From contig AP024096.1 of NCBI GenBank assembly GCA_015099395.1, positions 4,588,001 through 4,652,000 of the forward strand: a DNA stretch of 64,000 nucleotides, in the 5' to 3' direction. The notes under the pieces were generated by a model that was given only the letters and a program-made list of their open reading frames with translations, searched no databases and was not told the DNA's origin. A program made the translations under genes and the position numbers. Position 1 is the first letter of the stretch. The number at the start of each line of letters is the position of its first letter. This document shows positions 17,937 to 25,631 of the stretch, piece by piece. Origin of the DNA: Ktedonobacteria bacterium brp13 (GTDB lineage Bacteria; Chloroflexota; Ktedonobacteria; Ktedonobacterales; Ktedonobacteraceae).

Positions 17937-19055
17937 ATGGAAAAGCAAGAAAAGGAGCTCACCGAGGCGTCATCTGATGCGATCAATGCCGCTCATGGTA
18001 TAACCTCCTCTCACACAATACCAGACGAGACTAGGGGGACTGCGCTCTCACCTATTAATGCGGGCCAATCAGAACCACAGATGAAGTCAGCGCCCCCCAA
18101 TCCATTCCGCGAATCGATGCAGCGCTTTCGCCGGGATGTCCGCGCCATGATCAGTCTGGGTTTTATGATCTTTCTGGTGCTCTTAGCAATATTTGGCCCC
18201 CTTATATATAAGCATATCGGCGGCATCTATCCCAGTGATTTGCAGGGCAATATTGGTCCGGCCATCTATCACAGCTATGATCATCAAGAGCTCAGTAAGA
18301 TCCTGCAGGGTCCGTCCGCACAATACTGGCTAGGAACAGATACGCTGGGTGAGGATCTCCTGGCACGCATGATGCAGGGCGTATTGATCTCTATTACGGT
18401 GGCTCTCCTGGTTGAGGTAGTTGATATTGGCCTTGGCGTCACGGTTGGTGTGTTAGCAGGCTTCTATGGCGGCTGGATCGACGTGTTTCTAGCACGCTTT
18501 ACCGATCTCGTCTTTGCCTTCCCAGGTCTGCTCTTCGCTATCCTGTTGACCGGCATCTTCGGTGCGACCGCCAATGACTACTTCTCAAGCCTACCCATCG
18601 TCGGTGGCTTCCTGGGCAACGGTAACGCCATGCTGGTCCTGATCTCGCTCGCATTAGCGATTGTTTCCTGGCCATTGATGGCCCGTTATGTACGCGGTCA
18701 AACATTACAGCTCAGGCAGCAGCAGTTTGTTGAGGCAGCGCAGACAGCGGGCACCACTGACTTCCGCATTATGCTCAAGCATATTGTACCGAACTTATTG
18801 AACATCGTAGTAGTAACCTCTACGATCAATATCGCAGGTACGATCATTGGTGAATCCGGCTTAAGCGTCCTTGGCCTTGGCGTCGTCCACCCCGGCTCCA
18901 GTCTGGGCTTGATGATCGCCGATGGCTCTGATGTACTCAGCGTTCATCCCTGGCCGACGCTCTTCCCAACGATCGTTCTGACGCTGATCGTCCTGGCAAT
19001 CTCATTCATCGGCGATGGTTTACGTGACGCCTTCGATCCGCATATGAAAAACTAG
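17937..19055 (+). CDS. Peptide ABC transporter permease, DppC/OppC type
   Basis: Second permease subunit, 372 aa. It carries a ~60-residue hydrophilic cytosolic head (charged, Ser/Thr rich) that is longer than usual, then the DppC pattern: 'FRRDVRAMISLGFMIFLVLL' first helix, 'YWLGTDTLGEDLLARMMQG' (the TDxxGRD-like motif) and the EAA loop QFVEAAQTAGTTDFRIMLKH, then 'IVPNLLNIVVV'. The start ATG 17937 follows AGGAGG closely. It forms the translocation pore with the 16920 product. The operon stops here without ATPase genes; a palindromic repeat follows directly, which might have displaced them. Confidence 0.92.
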   Translation: MEKQEKELTEASSDAINAAHGITSSHTIPDETRGTALSPINAGQSEPQMKSAPPNPFRESMQRFRRDVRAMISLGFMIFLVLLAIFGPLIYKHIGGIYPSDLQGNIGPAIYHSYDHQELSKILQGPSAQYWLGTDTLGEDLLARMMQGVLISITVALLVEVVDIGLGVTVGVLAGFYGGWIDVFLARFTDLVFAFPGLLFAILLTGIFGATANDYFSSLPIVGGFLGNGNAMLVLISLALAIVSWPLMARYVRGQTLQLRQQQFVEAAQTAGTTDFRIMLKHIVPNLLNIVVVTSTINIAGTIIGESGLSVLGLGVVHPGSSLGLMIADGSDVLSVHPWPTLFPTIVLTLIVLAISFIGDGLRDAFDPHMKN

Positions 19056-19069
19056 ACCACCTCCTATGT

Positions 19070-19690
19070 AAGAGCTCACCGATGTAGGTTTTTTTGCCTA
19101 TCCAGGTGAGCCTCAGATGATAAAATGCATAAGAACATTCATTATAATATAAAGCATATATTCAACACATATATCACTATCGCCTGCAAAGTTCCAAAAA
19201 ACTCGTCCCCCTCTTTGAGGGGGGAGATAGCCGTAGCTATCGGGGGGAGCCATCTTTCACTTATGCTCTCGATAACTATACTACGCCAGCCATCTCTCTT
19301 CCGGACGTGGATTGCGTCATCGAGGATGACGGACGATGAAGGCAAGCGTGATAGATAGCGTTTAATTCGAGTTTATAACGTTATTCAAGCATTTACTCCC
19401 CCCGATAGCTAAAGCTATCTCCCCCCTCAAAGAGGGGGACAAGGACTTAAGTGCACTATACAGGCGATAGTGAACGTTATTGACAGGCGACGGGGTGCAT
19501 TTGTCATGGCATCTCATCTGTCTCCACCCGCCTGAGCTGCTGATTCATGGCCTATCCCACCAGAAAACCTACACTGATGAGCCTCTTTGAGGTGGACGAG
19601 TTTTTGGCGAGTTTCCGGGCGATAGTGATATATTAGTTTAATCCATGCTTTATACATAATAGCGATAGCGAGCTTTTACGACGCTGAGGA
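19070..19690 (+). repeat. Palindromic noncoding repeat, copy 3 (complete form)
   Basis: Same order of boxes as copy 1: 'gcctatccaggtgagcctc' (19097-19115), the AT-rich 'ataaagcata' part, first G/C-run core with GATAGCCGTAGCTATC (around 19204-19250), a ~130-bp middle part with 'tcatcgagga', second inverted core with GATAGCTAAAGCTATC (around 19394-19440), then 'tgcactatacaggcgatagtgaac', and a closing 'cctacactgatgagcctc' box (about 19570-19590). The closing and opening boxes are in opposite orientation, so the whole unit of about 620 bp has inverted-repeat ends. It encodes no plausible protein. Confidence 0.75.
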
Positions 19691-19800
19691 TGCGACACAT
19701 TATACATTTAATAACGATAATGTTCCTTTTCATATTTATCGTATAAAAAGCAAGCGGACAAAGAAAAGCATATGAGATTATGTAATGCTAGTTCGTGCTC

Positions 19801-19830
19801 TTGACAAACTAATATCTAACAAAATATAAT
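19801..19830 (+). promoter_or_regulatory. Promoter of GH92 gene
   Basis: TTGACA (19801-19806) and TATAAT (19825-19830) with an 18-bp spacer. The -35 region shares 'gctcttgacaaactaat' with the promoter at 23183, including the AAACTAAT half-site, so the two promoters may answer to the same regulator. Confidence 0.7.
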
Positions 19831-19950
19831 TATCTTTGTGATTACCTTTGAGATAATGCATAACAACATTATGCAACTTATATTCGCTGGACAGGTGATT
19901 AAAATTTTCTACCTGTATTACTGTAGTATCAACACCTGACGGAGGAACTG

Positions 19951-22900
19951 ATGATGCAAACGACCCCAAAGCGGGTGCTATTCGCATCGATTACCTTCTC
20001 ACTTTTGCTTTCACTGACCCTCTTCTCCTCTGGCAACACACCCCGTGCGCAGGCACAACAAGCTCAGGCAAGCCACTCGGCACTCTCTCATATCAACACG
20101 GCTACCAGCCTCGCGGACCAGGTTAATCCTTTCACCGGTACAGGTACCCAGAGCGGAGCACCCTATGGCGGTGGCGATACCTATCCCGGTGCAGTAGTTC
20201 CTTTCGGTATGCTGCAGTGGGGACCCGACACAGCCAACGATGTGTCTGGCGGCTATGACTATAACGATAACCGCATCAAGGGCTTCAGTCTTACCCATAT
20301 GAATGGCGCGGGCTGTGACTCCTACGACGATATTCCATTCATGCCATACGTCGGCAGCGTGACCAATTCTCCAGCCAGCAATCCCTCGCAGTATATCTCG
20401 ACCTTCTCGCACGCCAACGAGACGGCCAATGCAGGCTACTACAAGGTTGCGCTGGATAATGGAGTCACAACCGAGCTGACAACCACTCAGCGCAGCGGCT
20501 CCGGTCGCTTCACGTATCCCGCTGGCCAGACCGAGACGATGCTGGTCAATGTCTCTGGCTCGGCAACGGGCGTCAGTGACGCACAGGCCAATATCAGCGG
20601 CAACACGATCTCCGGCTATGCTACAAGCGGCAATTTCTGCGGCACCGGTAATCGCTATACTGTCTACTTCTGGGCTTCGTTCAGCCAGCCGTTCGCTAGC
20701 TATGGCACATGGCAGAACGGAACCGTCTCTCCCAATGTTAAACAAGCCGTTAGCCAGCAGACAACCGTCGCACCTGCTGTCCAGGGCGCCAACGGCGCGC
20801 GCTCACAGATCATCAAGGGACAGACAGTCAATGCACAGACCAGCAAGGCTGCGATAACACGTCCCAACAGCATAGTCTCTGGCGCGGGTTCCGGTGCCTA
20901 TGCGACCTTCAACACCAGCCAGAGTACAACGATCGTGGCGACAGTCGGCCTCTCTTTTGTGAGCGTTGCCAATGCGCAAAACAACGCCAACACAGAGAAT
21001 CCATCTGGCAACTTTGATACCGTACACAGTCAGGCCACCCAGACCTGGAACACGATGCTAGGCGAGATTCAGGCCAGTGGCGGGACGACAGGCCAGAGCG
21101 CGACCTTCTATACGGCCCTCTATCATTCGCTGCTCCAGCCAAATGTCTTCTCAGACGTCAACGGTCAGTATATCGGCTTCGATAGTAAGATTTACTCGGT
21201 CGCCAGTGGTCATGCGCAATATGCCAACTTCTCCGGCTGGGATATCTATCGCTCAGAGGCGCAACTGCTGGCCCTGCTGGCACCGTCACAGGCAAGCGAT
21301 ATTGCGCAGTCGATGGTCAATGACTATACGCAGAGTGGTCACCTGCCCAAGTGGTCGCAGGCTAATAGCGAAACCTATGTCATGGTTGGTGATCCGGCCG
21401 ATGCGATCATCTCAGATATCTACGCCTTTGGTGGTACCGGCTTTGATACCCAGACGGCGCTCACTGCGATGGTCAACGAGGCGACACAAACCAACAATAT
21501 ACGTCCAGGCTTGAACTATCTGGAGAACATCGGCTACCTGCCATCCGATGGGAGTTACGGCTGCTGCAATTTCTATGGTTCAGCCTCGACGACGCTCGAA
21601 TATAACACCGCCGACTTCGCTATCGGTGCCTTCGCAGCGGCCCTTGGCAATAGTAGTAGCGCCAATACATTCATCAATCGTGCACAGGATTGGCAGAACC
21701 TGCTCAATACACACGACGGCTATCTGGAACCACGCACCAGCAATACGTCGTTCCCATCCTCGTACAATCCGACCAGCGGCAACAACTGGGTCGAAGGAGA
21801 TGGAGCACAGTATAACTGGCTGGTACCTTTCAATCTGGCCGGGCTCTTCGCCAACGAGGGCGGTAATAGCGCAATCGTCACACGGCTCAATACCTTCTTT
21901 ACGCAACTCAATGGCGGTCCCAACTCGTCCTATGCATTCTTAGGCAACGAACCGACGCTTGAGACGCCGTGGCAATACGACTACGCCGGTGCTCCATATC
22001 GCGCGCAGGACGTTGCCCGGAGGGTTGAAAACACCTTGTTCTCGACAGGACCCGGAGGTCTCCCTGGTAACGATGACCTCGGCGAGACCTCCTCGGACTT
22101 TGTTTTCGCAGCGCTCGGGATGTTCCCTGAGACTCCTGGTACCGCGAATCTGGCACTATCCAGTCCGCTCTTCCCGAGCATTACACTGACCCGACCGGGC
22201 GGACAGACCATCCAGATCAATGCACCAGGGGCATCAGCAACGACCTACTATGTCCAGAGTCTCGCGGTGAATGGGAGCGCGAGCACAAAGCCATGGCTAC
22301 CTGCATCCTTTGTCGCTAACGGTGGAACACTCGACTACACGCTCTCCAACACAGCTAACACGACCTGGGGTAGCAATCCAGCCGACGCACCACCTTCGTA
22401 TGGCAGCGTCAACAGCGCCAGCGGTACTTTCTCCACTGGCTTTGAGAGCGGCAGTCCGCTACCAACCTATGTGAACGCTGTCGACGCAGGTCCTCAGCCC
22501 GCTGGTAATATTGCCAATGTTACGGGTATCTGCTGTGGTTTGACTGGTCCGGAGTCCGGGATCCGTAGCACAAACTACGTGAATGATGTAGAGCATGCCC
22601 ACACCGGCAACTTTGCCCTGATGTATTCAGGTCATGCTACCGGCGCGGCGACTGATTTCGCCTATATGCAGCTCTTCAATCTGAGTGGACAGAACGTCAC
22701 GGTAGGTACGAACACAACGTTATCCTACTGGGTCTATCCACAAAGCTCGAATGCGAATGGGGACGTCGCTGGCAGTAATAGTAGCTGTGTTGCCATCGAT
22801 CTCATCTTTAGCGACAACACGAACCTGCGCGATTCTGGAGCCACAGACCAGAACGGTAACCGTGCCCATCCAGCCTATCAATGTGGTCATCTGACCCTCG

Positions 22901-23037
22901 ATACCTGGAACCATGTCACGGTCAATCTCGGCTCTGTTGCCAATGGCAAAACGGTCCAGCGCATCGACCTTGGTTATGATCAGCCCAATAGCACTGGCGG
23001 CTATCGCGGCTATGTAGACGACCTCAGTATCTCGTAA
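19951..23037 (+). CDS. Secreted GH92 alpha-mannosidase with C-terminal accessory domain
   Basis: Extracellular glycoside hydrolase family 92 exo-alpha-mannosidase, 1028 aa. A signal peptide (residues ~1-36, ending APRAQAQ-like) leads into the GH92 N-terminal part: 'VNPFTGTGTQSGAPYGGGDT', 'YPGAVVPFGMLQWGPDT', 'GFSLTHMNGAGCDSYDDIP'. The catalytic (alpha/alpha)6 part has 'YNTADFAIGAFAAALG', 'GNEPTLETPWQYDYAGAP' and 'GLPGNDDLGETSSDF', where the GNDD aspartates and the acidic residue of the GNEP region correspond to the calcium-assisted catalytic centre of the family. After ~residue 800 comes a separate beta-rich domain of ~220 residues with paired cysteines (GICCGL), probably a carbohydrate-binding module. 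The start ATG 19951/19954 follows GGAGG. It likely trims fungal or plant mannans from outside; the specific linkage is inferred. Confidence 0.88.
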   Translation: MMQTTPKRVLFASITFSLLLSLTLFSSGNTPRAQAQQAQASHSALSHINTATSLADQVNPFTGTGTQSGAPYGGGDTYPGAVVPFGMLQWGPDTANDVSGGYDYNDNRIKGFSLTHMNGAGCDSYDDIPFMPYVGSVTNSPASNPSQYISTFSHANETANAGYYKVALDNGVTTELTTTQRSGSGRFTYPAGQTETMLVNVSGSATGVSDAQANISGNTISGYATSGNFCGTGNRYTVYFWASFSQPFASYGTWQNGTVSPNVKQAVSQQTTVAPAVQGANGARSQIIKGQTVNAQTSKAAITRPNSIVSGAGSGAYATFNTSQSTTIVATVGLSFVSVANAQNNANTENPSGNFDTVHSQATQTWNTMLGEIQASGGTTGQSATFYTALYHSLLQPNVFSDVNGQYIGFDSKIYSVASGHAQYANFSGWDIYRSEAQLLALLAPSQASDIAQSMVNDYTQSGHLPKWSQANSETYVMVGDPADAIISDIYAFGGTGFDTQTALTAMVNEATQTNNIRPGLNYLENIGYLPSDGSYGCCNFYGSASTTLEYNTADFAIGAFAAALGNSSSANTFINRAQDWQNLLNTHDGYLEPRTSNTSFPSSYNPTSGNNWVEGDGAQYNWLVPFNLAGLFANEGGNSAIVTRLNTFFTQLNGGPNSSYAFLGNEPTLETPWQYDYAGAPYRAQDVARRVENTLFSTGPGGLPGNDDLGETSSDFVFAALGMFPETPGTANLALSSPLFPSITLTRPGGQTIQINAPGASATTYYVQSLAVNGSASTKPWLPASFVANGGTLDYTLSNTANTTWGSNPADAPPSYGSVNSASGTFSTGFESGSPLPTYVNAVDAGPQPAGNIANVTGICCGLTGPESGIRSTNYVNDVEHAHTGNFALMYSGHATGAATDFAYMQLFNLSGQNVTVGTNTTLSYWVYPQSSNANGDVAGSNSSCVAIDLIFSDNTNLRDSGATDQNGNRAHPAYQCGHLTLDTWNHVTVNLGSVANGKTVQRIDLGYDQPNSTGGYRGYVDDLSIS

Positions 23038-23052
23038 TCTGTCGCATAAACC

Positions 23053-23091
23053 AACACAGGAGAGAACGCTGTTCTCGCCTGTGTTTTTGTT
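23053..23091 (+). terminator. Rho-independent terminator of GH92 gene
   Basis: AACACAGG-AGAGAAC pairs with GTTCTCG-CCTGTGTT (23053-23085) around a 3-base loop and is followed by a T-rich run (TTTGTTTG). It lies 16 bases after the stop. Confidence 0.88.
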
Positions 23092-23182
23092 TGCATGGCC
23101 CTTTTCGATCTTTTACAAATTTTCACCAGATAACCCACAAATCGCGTTGAGAACAACGTCGAAAATTCCTCTCCTGCTGCTC

Positions 23183-23211
23183 TTGACAAACTAATTATAT
23201 TAGTTTATTAT
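23183..23211 (+). promoter_or_regulatory. Promoter with palindromic operator before YrdB-like gene
   Basis: TTGACA (23183-23188) and TATTAT (23206-23211) are 17 bp apart. The entire spacer is a perfect palindrome, AAACTAAT-tat-ATTAGTTT (23188-23206), so a bound repressor would block polymerase directly. The half-site resembles the TTAGTTT/AAACTAA core of XylR/ROK-type operators; that likeness is from memory and is only suggestive. Confidence 0.7.
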
Positions 23212-23294
23212 CTATTGTAGTTAGTAAAAAGACTAAGCAAATAAGTGAACAGCAGTATTTACGAAAAAAGAGAAAGACTAGGAAGAAGGAAAAG

Positions 23295-23726
23295 ATGCTC
23301 GCTCTGTTGAAAAATGCCAATCTGGGACTGGCTCTGTTGCTGGAAATTGGCGTACTGGCCGCTTTGTGCTACTTTGGTTTTGTGGTAGAAGCAAGCTGGC
23401 CAGGAAAAATTGGCCTGGGCCTCGGCCTGCCCGTGGTAGCCATCGTCATCTGGGCGATATTTGGCGCGCCGACCTCGCGACGGCGGTTGAAAGGTTTCCC
23501 TTTCTTGCTGCTGCAAATCATCTGGTTTGGCTCGGCAGCGGTGGCTCTCTACCTTGCCAGTCAGTCCATGCTAGCGCTCATTTTCGCACTGCTTTTTGTA
23601 CTTAACACTGTTTTGGCCTACACGTGGGACCAGAAAAAAGCCTTTCCACCCGCGAATGCTAAACTGAAGAGATACCCTCATGAAGTTGATCACTGCACCC
23701 CTGGAGCGGTCGCAGGCGAAAAATAG
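23295..23726 (+). CDS. YrdB/DUF2568-like four-helix membrane protein
   Basis: Small integral membrane protein, 143 aa, with four predicted helices at roughly residues 8-30, 37-55, 68-87 and 90-108. The pattern 'NLGLALLLEIGVLAALCYFG' followed by a helix with KIGLGLGLP, the 'WAIFGAP.S.RRLKG' loop and a final 'NTVLAYTWDQ' fits the DUF2568 (YrdB) family, whose role is unknown. The start is ATG 23295 with a GGAAGGAAAAG leader. The C-terminal ~35 residues are charged and lie in the cytosol. The gene is monocistronic behind a promoter that is fully overlapped by a palindromic operator, so it is probably tightly controlled. Confidence 0.8.
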   Translation: MLALLKNANLGLALLLEIGVLAALCYFGFVVEASWPGKIGLGLGLPVVAIVIWAIFGAPTSRRRLKGFPFLLLQIIWFGSAAVALYLASQSMLALIFALLFVLNTVLAYTWDQKKAFPPANAKLKRYPHEVDHCTPGAVAGEK

Positions 23727-23823
23727 AGCAGGAGAGAAGTCCAACGTTGCTGTAGAGAGGCTGAAACTTCGCCGAAGCCCAATTTAGATGACAGATGCCT
23801 CCCGCAGGAGACGACAAGCTCTC

Positions 23824-24063
23824 TTAGACCAGCAGGATCTCTTGGTCAGCCCTCTCGAAATGCGTTCGAACAAGAGGCCCTCGACCTAGCATTTGCGTCC
23901 GAACCTTCAGCCCATTTACCAGCACGGCAATAATAATTGTTCCAACTACAACTACCAGCGTTTTGATGCCAATAACTATCTCATTATTCTTGCGCCCGGT
24001 GATTGCCTTGATTGAGCCAACAATTATTTCGCTAAGGCCAACCGGAACACCAACAAGCATCAC
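23824..24063 (-). CDS. Possible small two-helix membrane protein or remnant
   Basis: A minus-strand frame of 79 residues from GTG 24063 contains two hydrophobic stretches, IVMLVGVPVGLSEIIVG-like at the start and an IKTLVVVVGTIIIAVLVNGL helix, then a basic tail. The same frame stays open upstream to about 24222, adding another hydrophobic segment (FLNLLGLLFISCIIVM) but no usable ATG, GTG or TTG there, and GTG 24063 lacks a ribosome-binding site. It may be a truncated membrane-protein gene that lost its start, or noncoding DNA. I do not recognise a family. Confidence 0.25.
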   Translation of the reverse strand: MMLVGVPVGLSEIIVGSIKAITGRKNNEIVIGIKTLVVVVGTIIIAVLVNGLKVRTQMLGRGPLVRTHFERADQEILLV

Positions 24064-24263
24064 AATTATACAGGATATAAAAAGCAGTCCAAGCAGGTTC
24101 AGGAAGCCTGGGAGAGAAGGATTATTGCAAACACCGTTGTCCAGATTGGTATCAATAGAAACGTCAGACTTCCCGGAAAAAGATGCATGACGCTCTTTCT
24201 GACCAGATAATGTTGAAATATATCAATGTGTCTATCCTTCTCCCTACCATATATCCTGCTAGA

Positions 24264-25619
24264 TTATCCCTGGTTGTTTAGTGCGGTAATGACATCGGGT
24301 AGAAGATTCACCGCATTGGGACTGCCCAGACCGGTGACGGCATCCCAACCTGGGACTGCATTATACCCTTTCACCTTGACACCGCCAGCAAGAACACTGT
24401 TGTTCCCAATGGTGATATCGTGGAAATCCTGGGTGTACCGCGCGGAACCTGCTATCTGATAGAGTGCCGTATTCAGAAAACCCAGGGGATGACCCGCCAT
24501 CTGATCGGCGATCGCGCCGAGAGCTGCCCACATTGGCGCGCTGGCACTGGTCCCAGCATCCGTCCTCCAGGAGCCGTTCTCATACAGAGCCAGCCCGGTG
24601 GTCTGGTCCGCATTGCCAGAAACGTCGGGGACGCCGCGCCGGTTCTGTGAGAGCGTCTGGACGCTGGCTGGCAAGGCTTTCTGATAGGCCGGGGCTGGAA
24701 ACAACGAACTGAAGCCGCCACCGCTCGGGTTCCAGGCAACCTCCGCAAACGTCGTCCCATGGCGCTTTAACGTCGTGCCTCCGACACCGGTGACCCAGGG
24801 ATCATCAGCCGGAAAGTTGGTGGTGACCGTGCGCGAGACACTCTGACCAGTCGCATCATGAGCGGTTGCGCCGTTATCGCCGGACGCAGCGAAAATAGTC
24901 AGGCCATCCCGGGTTGTTGCCTGCTTATAAAGTGTATCCCATTTCTGAATTTCCGCCTGTCCCGCCGCATCCTTGAGCGCTATATCCGAGGCTCCCCAGC
25001 TTTGTGAGACAATATTGCCCAGCTTGTGGTCAATGGTGTACTGTAACAACTGGCGAAATTCGGGCAATCCAGTGATCCCTCGTTCGGTTTGATCCACATC
25101 ACTGATCAGGACCACAATATTCGCCCCGGGGGCCAGCGCGTGGATCGTTTCTACATCCAGCGTTGTTTCGTCTGCCCAGTTGTTTGGACCAGTGGGTGCA
25201 TGTTCATTCAAGGGACTGATCTGTTGAATAGTGATCGGTGGCAGGCCGAATTGCGTATCAAAAGCATCGATATCTTGCTGCAACGTCGGGCTCCCAAAGG
25301 AAACAATATCGACAACCGTTTGTCCCTTGCCGGTGAACCCTTTCTCGATCAAAGGGGTCAGTCCGTAGGCGGTGCGCATACTCTGAGGGGTCTGGCAACT
25401 CACCAGAGAAGCAAGACTCGACGGACAGGTATCGTTACGAGAGGTGTCCGTAGGAAATGGTGCTGGAGTAAACGTTGCCGCTGGAGTTGGCAGTGTTCTG
25501 GTTGTCGTAGGCGTAGCAGTGCCGCTGGTTATCCTGTTACCTGAGGATGCACAGGCGGTGAGAAGCAGGCACAACAGAGAGAGTGCCTGCAGACGGCGTA
25601 GTGTAAGGTACATTGGCAT
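24264..25619 (-). CDS. S53 (sedolisin-type) serine-carboxyl peptidase lipoprotein
   Basis: Secreted acid-type endopeptidase of family S53, 451 aa, probably lipid-anchored: the signal core ends in lipobox LLTAC with Cys at about residue 23, followed by a Thr/Pro linker. Catalytic residues visible are Glu and Asp in 'ADETTLDVETIHALAPGA', the oxyanion Asp in 'AASGDNGATA', and the nucleophile Ser in 'GTSASAPMWA'. The calcium-site region is 'DAVTGLGSPN' at the C-terminus. The large propeptide of kumamolisins is missing; only ~60 residues separate linker and catalytic core, so activation by prodomain cleavage is unlikely. ATG 25619 has AAAGGAG at six bases. The start is only 12 bases after the stop of the upstream penicillin-binding protein, so the two are co-transcribed. 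Confidence 0.88.
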   Translation of the reverse strand: MPMYLTLRRLQALSLLCLLLTACASSGNRITSGTATPTTTRTLPTPAATFTPAPFPTDTSRNDTCPSSLASLVSCQTPQSMRTAYGLTPLIEKGFTGKGQTVVDIVSFGSPTLQQDIDAFDTQFGLPPITIQQISPLNEHAPTGPNNWADETTLDVETIHALAPGANIVVLISDVDQTERGITGLPEFRQLLQYTIDHKLGNIVSQSWGASDIALKDAAGQAEIQKWDTLYKQATTRDGLTIFAASGDNGATAHDATGQSVSRTVTTNFPADDPWVTGVGGTTLKRHGTTFAEVAWNPSGGGFSSLFPAPAYQKALPASVQTLSQNRRGVPDVSGNADQTTGLALYENGSWRTDAGTSASAPMWAALGAIADQMAGHPLGFLNTALYQIAGSARYTQDFHDITIGNNSVLAGGVKVKGYNAVPGWDAVTGLGSPNAVNLLPDVITALNNQG

Positions 25620-25631
25620 TGATAACTCCTT

